This document shows positions 23,080 through 33,588 of a stretch of DNA of 64,000 bases, piece after piece. The position numbers and the translations under genes are program-made. The stretch comes from Cryptomeria japonica (taxonomy: Eukaryota; Streptophyta; Pinopsida; Cupressales; Cupressaceae). How positions within the stretch are numbered: the stretch's first letter is position 1; each line of letters opens with the position of its first letter. The DNA lies in assembly GCF_030272615.1 (NCBI RefSeq), contig NC_081406.1, positions 219,905,497-219,969,496 of the forward strand, given 5' to 3'. The notes below the pieces were generated by a model. The model did not search any database. It was not told the origin of the DNA and saw nothing but the letters and a program-made list of their open reading frames with translations.

Positions 23080-24593
23080 GACCAAGTGCGAATGAGGAAA
23101 TCTAAAAATTCCATGGGAGTAGTAGCATCCTGAGTAACATCCCCAATAGGAACAACAACCTATGCAAACCACATCCCTGTCTCATCCATGGTTATACGTG
23201 ACAAAATCTCAGCCTTCTTAGGTTCTTCTTCCTTGTTGCTCCTAGCTAAGTAGTCATCAATGTCATCAATTGGTTGCACCTCTACCATCTTCTTTCTCTT
23301 TTCCATACTTCTCATCAGCCAATCAGGAGTAGTGCCCATCTCCATACCATCATCCAGACACATCTCCTGATCAAGCTCCTTCAGATCTGAGATAACATCA
23401 TCATCACCATTAGGATTATCCTTACTCAAATCATATACATCGTTCCCCAAACTAACCTCCAAAAGGAAAATGGGGGATGTTGATTGATCATCATTTTCAT
23501 GTGGTGGAGCAGATGTAGCATTAGCACACAAATCCTAAACATTATCTAGCAATATCACTTTGTTAGAACAGTGTTCAAACTCCATGTTCTACATTGGTAC
23601 TTCAATCTCTTTGATTGATGATGGAGGGGAAACAATAAGTGAAGGCATGAAAAATTTCTACTTCTTCCTAGCTTCCTCAACCTTCTTCCCTCTAGCCTTG
23701 ATTTCTCCAAGTGTGTTCTTCCTACATTTGGGAGCTTGACTCTCCTCATCCAAATAAATTATAACATCACTGATAGTTCTTTGATCTCCTTCGGAAGAGG
23801 ATTCCTCTTGTTTCATCTTATCATAAGTGAAGGAAACACCCATGTTAACAAGTCTATTCATTTGTTTGTCCACCCATGCTCAAGAGAAACTCAAGACCTC
23901 TCGCATCAACAAACTCAAATTTCTAGTTTCTTGTTCTAAACAATTAGGCAAAAGGATTGCCTTCTTCATTTCACTTTCATATAAAGGATGTGTACAATCC
24001 TTATCATCTACAATCTGACCAAGAATGAGGAAAAGTTCACACTTCCTCATGAAATACATAGACATTTTGGACCACATTCTTCTCTTTACTGCTTGCTTGT
24101 CCATTAAGCTAGCCCAATAATCTTCAACGTCCACTTTGTGTATGAAATTATCACCCTTTGTCCTTCCAACTTTCTTATAAGGATCGAATCTTTCTCTTTT
24201 CTTATATGTAGCAAGACAATAAAATGAAAGCTCTTCAATTGTTGTGTTGGTTGTTGCGGCGGTATGACAAACCTCCATTTTTTTCCATACAGAAATAGGA
24301 AATGACATCCTCATTCTATATTTGTCCTTCTGGATAGAATCACACTCTAGAAGTTGTCTCACCATTTCCAATAGGATCATTCTATCTGTAGAATACCTAG
24401 GAAGCCTGTAAGGTTTGGATTGAAATCCATGAATCCTTAGGTACGTGAAAGTGGGAAACTGAATATACCATGATCCATACTGCTCTATCAACTTTGTTAC
24501 GTCCTTGGACAACCTCTTGTGGATTTTGCCTTGCAACATCTGTGTTATGTACATAGTGAATGTATCATTCACTCTCTTATAGTCTTGAATTCA
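23080..24593 (-). pseudogene. Broken minus-strand ORF of unknown family in an LTR element
   Basis: One reading frame runs from about 24593 down to 23080 (roughly 500 codons), broken by stops at 23880, about 23656, two near 23585 and 23540, and 23160 but apparently without frameshifts. The N-terminal 230 codons are rich in aromatic and basic residues, with blocks YGSWYIQFPTFTYLRIHGFQ, PYRLPRYSTDRMIL, VDVEDYWASL and MYFMRKCELF. The C-terminal half is acidic. I do not recognise it as gag, pol or a known enzyme, and no zinc knuckle is visible. It starts about 140 bases inside a minus-strand LTR (24733-25663), where gag would normally sit. It may be an accessory or captured ORF of a non-autonomous element. 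Confidence 0.6.
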
Positions 24594-24732
24594 ATATATG
24601 TTATGTTGTGGATAGCACTCATAACTCCTGAATTGTCCATGTCCATTCCCGACTTCACCCTTGCAAGTCACAAATCTTGCAAGTATTTACATGAGATAGG
24701 AAGTCATGGCGAATGACTTGGATCTCTCCACA

Positions 24733-25663
24733 TTCCTCGATTGAAAGTCCAGATTGTCACTTATTGTATGATAGGAAATCGAAAATCATCAAAGCAAGTA
24801 GTATTAGTAATCTAGCTCAAATGCAATGATCAATCCTAAATATACTCAATAAAGACATGAAAACAAGACATTCAAGATTGAAAACTAAGCAAACCAAATG
24901 CAGACTTGAATGTCTCCTTCATGTGGCTCCATTGTCCTTCTTTCTTCTTCAAATAGCTTTGTTTGTGGATCTCACCTACAAGTGCATACACATGAGATGA
25001 AAGCAAGTAGACAAGATAGTAGCACAAGAATACTTGAAGTGTGATTGATTCGACAAAGTGATTCGAAAAAGTGATTAGTTGGGATTGAAGAAATTCATCC
25101 AATTTATAGACAAATTGGAGAAAAGATCAAATTAGCATGAATTAGATTCAAATGGAAATTGCAAATCAAGAATGTCAATTATGACAAATTATGACAAATT
25201 ATGACAAATTTACACTTTCCATGCCAGATTGATTGATTGATAATTCATGACAAATTATGACAAATTTCTATGTCAAAATTGATTGATTGTCAATTATGAC
25301 AAATTATGACAACTTGAAATGTCATTCCCATGAAATTAGGAGAAAAATAGGAGAGAATTGAAAAATAGATGAAATAGAAATTAGGAAATTAGGAATTAGA
25401 AATTGATGAAAAATTAGGAAATTAGGAATTAGAAGAAATTAGGTAAATCAATTAATAATTTGTCATTTATTAATTAATTCACAAAAAGAGGAATAATTGG
25501 TTAGCCAATTAAATTAAACATTTAATTGTGACATGAATACCTAGGATAAATAAATAAATAATTTAATCTAGAGGGAGAAATGACAAACAGGGTTAAATGA
25601 ATAAAATCATGAAACCCTAAAAGATGAATTAGAAAATACAAGAATGACAATTAGGTCCCGACA
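24733..25663 (-). repeat. Minus-strand LTR (5' LTR of the element with the unknown ORF)
   Basis: Read on the minus strand it starts TGTCGGGACC at 25663, a start common in plant Ty3 LTRs, and has a TATA box at 25101-25108 in the same palindromic setting as the LTRs of the 43441-48317 element. The left edge is a guess; no primer-binding site was recognised. Inside it are runs of AAATTATGAC near 25175-25210 and 25245-25310. Confidence 0.6.
25098..25117 (-). promoter_or_regulatory. TATA box in near-palindrome
   Basis: Plus-strand TCCAATTTATAGACAAATTG, followed by GAG. On the minus strand it gives TATAAATTGGA. The two halves CCAATTT and AAATTGG are inverted repeats around the TATA core. Confidence 0.5.
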
Positions 25664-26087
25664 AAAGATAATCGATATCGATTCGATTTTGATGCTCAGC
25701 AAAAAGGATTAGAAAATCTATTTGATGGCAACACACACAAGAGAACAAAAAACAAATGTTAGTGTTAGCAACAAAAGATTATCCTAAACAGGCATATCAA
25801 GAGAGATATTAAGCATGAAATAGAAAGCATATAAACATAGAATAAAATAGCTAATCAAGATGCTCATAGTTGCTCCTCCCTTGTTCCTCTCCTCTCCAAG
25901 TTCCACATGAGTGTAGCTCTCAGCTTTTAGCACTAGCCATGGATGCCATGTGGAGATTCAAGATGGTTGAATATGATAAGCAAATGCTATCCAAGTGTAG
26001 ATAGTGATGCTATGAAAAAGCTCTATGCTAATACCAGTATAACAACAATACTCTAATGCTTCCTCTTTTGCTTGAGGAGAAGGGTTC

Positions 26088-26095
26088 TATTTATA
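26088..26095 (-). promoter_or_regulatory. Candidate TATA box of the second minus-strand LTR
   Basis: On the minus strand TATAAATA, inside CTTCTATAAATAGAACC. Strong match to plant TATA boxes; position within the LTR is reasonable. Confidence 0.5.
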
Positions 26096-26714
26096 GAAGA
26101 AATGGGGAAATGAAGGGTTAAGATTGAGTAATCTTAACAAGGGTTAGGATTGAAAGATATTCAATCCATGTGAGACTTTCAACCCAATCCCATGTTGACA
26201 AGTGTCACCATGAGGAGGCTTGAGAGGAGAGATAAGGAGCATTAAATGCTTGAAGGGACATGATGGTTACCCTAGTCAAAGAAATAAATGCTTTGAAGAG
26301 ACATATGGGTTACATGAGGGTTAAATTAGGGGTCAAAGTCCTTAACCATGGGTGCAAGTGGAATTAACCATTAATGGTCATGTAAGAGCCACAAGTGGTT
26401 TGGAAGACTTTAGAGGTTAATTTGTTGAACACACAAATCATTAATTGCTTTTCAAAGACTTTGGAGTCTTTGAGAAGTGACTCCAATTTGCTTAGGAATG
26501 TGACAATATTTAGGGGATGGATTAGGTTAATTAGGAAAGGTTTAGAAGAATCTAAAAGGGGTTTAGGCATGCAAGTGGATTTTGTAGGAAAATGCAAGTG
26601 GGAGGAATTTTGGTATTTTCAATTAAAATAAAATCATTTATTTCAATTAAATGGTGTAATTTGCATTTGGATAAATATTCAAATAAATATTAATTTATTT
26701 AAATGAGAAAAAGG

Positions 26715-27150
26715 AAGCTAAAGCATTAAAATGCTTGAAGAATTTGAGGGAAACCATTAAAGGCTTGAAGACTTTAAGGGAAGCAATTAAAGTCTTAAGA
26801 AGACTTCAAGAGAAGCCATTAAGTTTGAAGACTTTAAGGGAAACCATTAAAGGCTTAAGAAGACTATAGAAGGAAGCCATCAAGTTTGAAGACTTTAAAG
26901 CCATTAAGTTTTGAAGACTTTAAGGGAAACCATTAAAGGTTTCAAGTGGGTGAGGATAAATAGGATTTTAAATAAATAATTTTTCTATTTAAAATAGTTG
27001 TGCAACTTGCATTAGTAAGAAAATGCAAGTGGGTGGAGGATAAAGGTGATTTAAATAAATGATTTATTTAAGATAGTTGTGCAACTTGCATTTGTAGGAA
27101 AATACAAGTGGGTAGAGGATAAAGGTGATTTAAATAAATGTTAATTTATT
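26715..27150. repeat. Minisatellite-like repeats within LTR
   Basis: From 26715 to 26945 a unit of about 30 bases built on GAAGACTTTAAGGGAAACC and CATTAAAGGCTT recurs six or more times with changes. From 26996 a 78-base unit starting AGTTGTGCAACTTGCAT is present twice (26996, 27074). Confidence 0.7.
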
Positions 27151-27436
27151 TAAATGTGAGAGGTGAGATTTTGGGGGAATTTAAATAAATATTAATTTAT
27201 TTAAATGTGAGAGAAAATTTAATTAAATAAATATGATTTATTTATTTAATTAATGGTCTGAATTTGGTTAAGTGAATTAAATCAAATAAATTGAATAATT
27301 TATTTAATTAATAGGAGAAGAGGGTTAAGATGAATTAATTAAATATATTAATTTAATTAATTATTAATTGATGGTTAAATAATCAAATAAATATTAAATA
27401 TTCATTTAATTAAGTGGACAGATTTATGTGATTACA

Positions 27437-27450
27437 TTTGCCCCTCTTTG
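27437..27450 (-). promoter_or_regulatory. Polypurine tract, minus strand
   Basis: TTTGCCCCTCTTTG on the plus strand is CAAAGAGGGGCAAA on the minus strand, directly before the LTR start. The same tract occurs at 44389-44403 (minus) and 38158-38172 (plus), tying these elements to one group. Confidence 0.8.
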
Positions 27451-28480
27451 AGATGGTGTAGTTTATCACGTCGTTTCAAAGAAAGAAAGATAGGTATGAG
27501 AAATATGGCCCAGAAATGTTAATTTAGTGGGTGGTATGCCCCCTCGAGAGATGGGCCAAATTTTTTTGAAAAATCGGGCGATCTCTCAAAAAAGAACGAG
27601 AAGTGGAGGGGAGGTAGAATAGAAGAAATTAGCAACAACAGTGAAAGAATGGAAGAAAAAAAGAGTGAATACAGAGAAACAACAAGCCAGCGAGTACCCT
27701 GAGGTCATGCAAGAGATACATAGTAGATGTAGTGTGGGGTTTGGATTGATGCTATATAATTGATCAAAATTGGTTGGACAATCTGGTGCAATTGGTTTAA
27801 TTGCCCCAGTCAAGTCAAAGCGTGACAGTTGATGTCAGTTGGTCGCTTGGACATGATAAAGTCTGAGTAAGTGAATCAAAGTGACTTGATGTGACTTAGA
27901 CAATTGATGTAATTGCCCGATGAAGTCAAGGTATATGAAGCAAAATACTCGTTGAGACGCAGACCATTGATGTGATTGTCCATTGGATTGTGTTTGATTG
28001 GTTGATCAATTGATAGTATGTGCGTGTGATGGATGGTTGTGGGGAATCATGGCAGCCCCGTTGAGACTAGGTCATTATGATAAATGCCTGATGTAGTCTA
28101 GGATTACCATGATCGATTACCTGTTGAGACCCGAAGATACTTGATCAGAGTATCTGTTGATAGTCTAGGTGTGTGGGAGTCGATGTATCTGTGTAGACAG
28201 AGTAACTGGCTTAATTTTGTGGAAGAGTGAGGATGGGAAGCGATGAAGGGATTAGGATGATGTTGATGATCAAGATAGGGAGGGTGAGGGGGGATTCGTT
28301 GTTAGAAAGAAGATATGGAGGAATAGGACCGATCCTATGGAAGAAGATGAGTAAAATAGAGTATGCATTATTATGACTATGTATGCATGATATGTAGCTA
28401 TTATGAATGTAAGGAGGGGTGGAATGCAATGAAATGTAATATATACAAATGAGATGAGATGATGATCCATAGGGCTCTAT
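27451..28480 (-). other. Noncoding internal fragment of a minus-strand Ty3-like element
   Basis: It adjoins the minus-strand polypurine tract and shares motifs with the 44404 internal region, for example TGGTATGCCCCCTCGAGAG near 27531 versus TGGTATGTCCCCTCGAGAG near 44584. Phrases such as TGTTGAGAC and GACTAGGTCATT recur through 27900-28200. No coding sequence is evident; frames at 28211-28489 are low-complexity. Confidence 0.55.
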
Positions 28481-28548
28481 TTTCATCATTGAGAATTAAA
28501 ATGTTGTAAGAAAATACAAGCAACTTGACATAAAGATTCAAGATGACC
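28481..28548. repeat. Inverted-repeat arm 1 (about 68 bp)
   Basis: TTTCATCATTGAG...AGATGACC is the reverse complement of 34628-34694 with only a few differences over the 67-68 bases. It sits exactly where the minus-strand fragment meets the plus-strand Tat element. Confidence 0.9.
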
Positions 28549-28559
28549 AGAGTAATAGA

Positions 28560-30304
28560 GAATCAGTATATCCTACCACAAAAATTCAAGAAAAGTTATG
28601 GGAAACCTTTGAGGAAAAGCTCAAATTAAATGAAGGAATGGGAAAATATTCTTTGCAAAATTTTCCACATTCCCCTAAGTCATATGGAAAGCCTATATAT
28701 ATTCAATCAAAGACATCAGAAAGACCAAACCATATGTTTAAAGGAACATTTGTTAGTGCTAAAACTCTTGAAGAAGAAAATGAAGACAAAGACATTCTTG
28801 GTTGGTTGTACAAGGATGAAGATAAAAATATAGTAACAGCACCAGAAGTCAATATTCTCATAAAACAATATGGCAAAGGTTATGAAATCATGCAAAAAAT
28901 GGGATATGAAGGAAAAGGACCAATTGGTAAGTGACATCAAGGTATTTTAGAACCTATTTGTCCATGCTCGCAATCCAAAGAAGATAAATCCGAGCTTGGA
29001 TATCTAAAATCCAATCAAAAGCAACATAATCATCAACAACAAATTTGGAGAAAGAAATCAGTCTCTAAAGAAGACCAATGGCAAGAAAAGCTACATCAGG
29101 TGGCATAAATGGTAACCAATAAACAAAAGAAGCAAGAAGAACATGAAAAGCAAGAAGAGGAGATTACCATCAAAATAGAGATGGTAGAAATCAGAGAACT
29201 TTTTGCACCATGCAAAATTCCTATATGGTATAGTGGACTAGTCCTAAATCATGGTTCAGAGATAGATTCAAATGAGTATGAATGGGGTCCATATGTCTTA
29301 TCTACTACATCAAGTAAGGAAAACAATGAAGACCAAACATCTATTATAGAGGAAGACTTATTTAATACAAAACAAAAGATGGAGTTAGAAAGAAGATGAG
29401 AAGAACTCAGAATTCAGAGAAAAGAGGCGTATGCAAAATGGAAAGGGAATGAAAAAGACAAAGAAGTAATGCCACAAGAAGTACCAACAAGGATAGATCA
29501 AGCATATAGAAATATAAGATTTTCATCAAAAGAGGAACAAGATGTATCAACGTGTGGCAAAACCATAGAAGAATTAAGAGATGGTCAAGTAGGATTGACT
29601 ATTAGTCCAGAAGAAGTTGAGTTTGAAAGGAGAAAACATCTAGCAAAAGAATCCTCTTTATCATGTACACAAGTATGTCAACTCCAAAATGCAAATGAGG
29701 TCAATCAAGAAGGAATTTGTAGTATTAAAGATGCGTGTGTTGATATAATCCATTCGTTTAAGGGACAAACATCAGTTGAAGAACCACTTGAGTGTGAACC
29801 ACAAAATACTAATACTGATTTTGTTAGAACTAATTGGGAGATGCTTGGGAGAGACAATTCTCAAAAACATTTAATCTATCACATTACCTACTCTATGCCA
29901 AATTATGATCATTATGTCATGAACTTTGAAGCACCTAATGATGATAGTGATTATGATTTACCCCTTCTTCATCTTGAACTAATTGATTGGGATAATTTTG
30001 AAAATCCTAAACTAAATGTCTTTTCTAATGATCATGACTTAGCCGTGTACCTTAATGCTATCGAACCCATCACACCTAAGATATCTTCCATTACAGAATC
30101 AAGTAATGTTTCTCATAGTCAGGAGAATGCCAAACTTTCTAGTCACAAAATGGAAATGAAACAAGGAAAGAGACCTACTATTGAAAACCATTTCATGGTA
30201 ACACTAGATCAATCAAAATGGAAAATAAAGGATGTATCTGATGGTGAAAACCTCTTTGAGGCGCTAGAAGATGGAAAGTTTGTCATTCTTCCTACATATT
30301 TTTA
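28560..30304 (+). pseudogene. Tat element: gag-pol linker with G-patch-like motif
   Basis: From about 28560 the frame reads MGKYSLQNFP..., then a G-patch-like run MQKMGYEGKGPIGK (about 28891-28932) followed after a TGA by QGILEPI. G-patch motifs between gag and RT are known in some plant Ty3 elements and may bind RNA. A second long frame (29469-30304) is hydrophilic and acidic and unrecognised; it probably covers the region between protease and RT. The protease active site was not found. Confidence 0.6.
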
Positions 30305-30337
30305 GGAGAGATCTGCTATCCTGATAGAACCAACATA

Positions 30338-31601
30338 AGTAGTAAACATTGGTACATCAAAGGATCCTAAAATACTTCATTATGCTGCCTCATTATCAGA
30401 TGAAGAGAGGAAAGAATACATGGAATTCTTTAAGAAAAGACAAATAAATTTTGCTTGGTCCTATGTAGATATGCCAGGACTTAATCCAGATCTTATCATG
30501 CATCATCTTAATGTGGATTTGAAAGTAAAATAAGTTAAGCAAAAGCTAAGAAAGATGCATCCACACATTGCTCTTCTTGTAAAAACTAAGCTGAAGAAAC
30601 TATTAGATGTGGGTTTTATAATACCTATTGCTTATCCAGAATGGGTTTTAAGTATTGTACCAGTGTCAAAGCCAGATAAAAGCATAAGAGTTTGTACAAA
30701 TTTCAGAGATCTGAATAAAGCATGTCCAAAAGATGATTTCCTGCTACCAAACATTGATATAATTGTAGACTTATCAGCAGGGCATGAGATGTTTTCATTA
30801 ATGGATGGCTTCTCAAGATATAATCAAATAAGAACTGCACCTAAAGATCAAGAAAATACAGCTTTCACTTGTGCATGGGGAACTTATTTCTGGAATGTTA
30901 TGCCATTTGGGCTTAAGAATGCAGGAGAGACTTATCAAAGGGCTATGCCAACAATTTTCTATGATATGATGCATACATTTATGGAAGATTATGTCGATGA
31001 TATACTTGAAAAATCTCATACAAGACAAGAACATTTGAACATCTTAAGCAATATTTTTGATAGGATGGAAAGATATCAATTGAGATTAAATCCAAAGAAA
31101 TGTGCATTTGGGGTAACCTCTGGAAAACTTCTTGGGTACATTATATCAGCTCGTGGAATTGAAGTAGATCCTAAAAAGGTCAAAGCCATCATGGATATGG
31201 AGTCACCCAAGAACATAAGTCAATTGCAAACTTTACAAGGAAGATTGCAATCAATCAGGAGATTTATCTCTCAGTTAGCAGATAGATGTCTTCCATTCAC
31301 CCATCTTCTACATAAAAATATTTCATTCAAATGGGATCTAAAATGTGAAGAAGATTTTTTGCAAATAAAAGAATATCTTATGAGTCCTCCAATACTAGTA
31401 TCACCAACCAAAGGGAAACCATTGTTGCTCTATATCTCAGCAACAATTGTATCATTAGGAGCTCTCCTAGCTCAACATGATGAAGAAGGAAAAGAAAGAT
31501 CAGTGCATTATATCAGTAGAACGCTTGTTGGCTATGAATTAAATTATTCCTCAATAGAAAAGACATTTCTAGTAGTTGTATTTGCAACTCAGAAGTTGTG
31601 A
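30338..31601 (+). pseudogene. Tat element: reverse transcriptase and first RNase H
   Basis: The upstream block FAWSYVDMPGLNPD (about 30451-30492) leads to an ATG-containing frame at 30555-31601. RT blocks: VRVCTNFRDLN-type (RVCTNFRDLNKACPKDDF), FSLMDGFSRYNQI, NVMPFGLKNAGETYQRAM and the catalytic YVDDIL (30991-31008). The connection (GKLLGYIIS, LQTLQGRLQSIRRF) and first RNase H follow, with LYISATIVSLGALLAQ where Asp is usual at the active site; degenerate first RNase H domains are common in Tat. The frame is open for about 348 codons and ends at TGA 31599-31601. Confidence 0.9.
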
Positions 31602-32262
31602 CATTATATGTTGATTCATTATGTAAAACTAATAGCAAAGATAGATCCACTCAAATATTTGTTGAGCAAGTCAACCTTGACAGGAAGACTAGCCAAATAG
31701 GTTATGATACTAAGTGAATTTGATATAGAGTATGTTGACTAAAAAGCTATCAAGGGATAGGTCATCGCTTATCAATTGGCTAATGCACCTTTACAAAATG
31801 ACATGACTTTACACATTGAATTTGTTGATGCAGATATTTTGACAATAAGTACAAACTTTTGGGAATTGTACTTTGATGGTTCTTATACACAATATGGATT
31901 AGGCACAGGAATATTTTTCATCACACCTCAGGGACACACAATTCCAAAATCATATAGACTGCGGTTTCCATGCACCAACAATACTACATAATATGAAGCA
32001 TTGGCTATTGGGCTCAAAATGGCTATTGAATGGAATGTCAAAGAACTACATGCCTATGGTGATTCACAGCTTATCATCAACCAAATAAATGATGATTATC
32101 AAACTAAAGATGATAAGCTTATGCCATACAAACAATTGGTAGAGGAGTTTAAATAACACTTTAAAGAAATATCATTCACCCAGATTCCAAGAAATGAGAA
32201 TAAAGTAGTAGATGCAATGGCTATAATAGCATCTCTCTTGCAAACTAAGGAGAATCAACATC
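31602..32262 (+). pseudogene. Tat element: second, archaeal-type RNase H
   Basis: After the first RNase H a second one is visible: LYFDGSYTQYGLGTG (31869-31913), then after a TAA the YEAL segment, YGDSQLIINQI near 32057-32090, and NKVVDAMA near 32202-32225. The four acidic catalytic positions (D, E, D, D) are all kept. A second RNase H of this type is a recognised hallmark of the Tat lineage. In-frame stops at about 31989 and 32153 break it. Confidence 0.82.
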
Positions 32263-32499
32263 ATTACAAATTTATCGAGGAAGATATCTTAACCCCTACC
32301 ATTCAATCCCAGCATATCTACTGAATTTGTCATATATCAAGAACCAGTCAATCCTTATACGGTCAAACTTATCAGTATTTAAAAGAAAATATCCTTCCTC
32401 TTGACTTATCTCACAATTAGAGAAGGAATTTTATCTGTTAGTCCTCTCGCTATACTATTATTGCATATATCCTATATAGGCATGGTCTAGATGGTACTT

Positions 32500-33588
32500 T
32501 GTTGAGATTTCTTGAACAAGAAGAATTTGAGAAAGTATTTGTGGCACACACTCAAGTGGTTTAACATTGGCTAAGAAACTTCTTCGTATGGGTTACTATT
32601 GGCCTACTATGGAGAGAGATTCATTCACATATGCTAGGAAATGCAAACAATGTTAGATCCATGGGAATCTCATTCATGCACTAGCACAAGAGTTATATCC
32701 TATGACAAGATCATGGCCATTTTCTCAATGGGGCCTTGATTTGGGAGGAAAGATATATCCCTCATCTTCTAATGGACATAAGTTTATTCTGACTGCTACT
32801 GAATATTTTACTAAATGGATTGAAGCAGTGCCTTTAACAACAATGATAGGAAATCAAATATCATCATTCATTTTGAATTATATAATCTATTGCTATGGAG
32901 TTCTTATGACCATTATCACTAATAATGGAAGACCATTCAAAAATCAAGATGTGAAGGAGCTATGTGAACAATTGCATATCCAACATAGGTTTTCTACTCC
33001 ATATTATTCACAGGGAAATGGTCAAGCTAAGGCATCAAACAAAAATATCTTAATTTTTTAAAAGAAAACAGTCAATGAAGCTAGAAAAGATTGGCACATT
33101 TAGCTAAATCCTGCTCTTTGGGCATACCAAACTAGCATCCGCACTCCAACAGTGGCAACTCCATATTGTTTGGTCTATGGATCAGAAGCCATATCACCTA
33201 TAGAAGTAGAGATACCTTCTCTATGAGTATCCTTGAAAGGTCTTATACCAGAAGAAGAACAACGAGTCTCTTGACTCCAAGAACTTGAGCTGATTCAGGA
33301 ACGTTGCCAAAATGCAATAGATCATTTGAAAGTATATCAACAAAGAATGGCATGAAGTTATAACCATAGAGTCAAGACATGCATTTTTTAGATTGGAGAT
33401 ATAGTTCTAAGGGAAACTCCAAGAAATCAGCAAGACCAAGACAAGAAGGGAAAATTTGAACCAAATTGGCTAGGACCTTTTGTCATAGTAGCAGTATATG
33501 GATCAGGAGCATACAAGTTATCTACCCCTAAAGGTGATTGGTTTGATGAACTTATCAATTCTATTCATCTCAAGAAATTCTATGCTTG
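32500..33588 (+). pseudogene. Tat element: integrase
   Basis: The zinc-finger region is degraded (AKKLLRMGYYWPTM, CKQC). The core begins WPFSQWGLDLGG (first Asp kept, about 32715-32750). The second catalytic position reads ITNNGRPF, Asn for Asp (near 32914-32937), and the third reads GQAKASNK, Lys for Glu (near 33021-33045). The integrase is therefore catalytically dead as well as interrupted by stops. The C-terminal part (WLGPFVI, IHLKKFYA) ends with a TGA at 33586-33588. Confidence 0.85.

Larger units (their letters stand above)
25690..27436 (-). repeat. Second minus-strand LTR, repeat-rich
   Basis: The upper end is fixed by a polypurine tract (read on the minus strand) at 27437-27450, after which the LTR begins TGTAATCACA. 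The lower end is uncertain. The LTR contains a TATA box at 26088-26095, a degenerate minisatellite at 26715-26945 and a 78-base duplication at 26996-27150. The open frames at 26364-26631 lie inside it on both strands and show no family resemblance. No gene is seen. Confidence 0.6.

Noticed and set aside
25155-25320. Regularly spaced ATTATGACAA repeats suggesting a CRISPR-like array
   Set aside because: Units are adjacent or irregular without unique spacers of constant length, and the context is a plant LTR.
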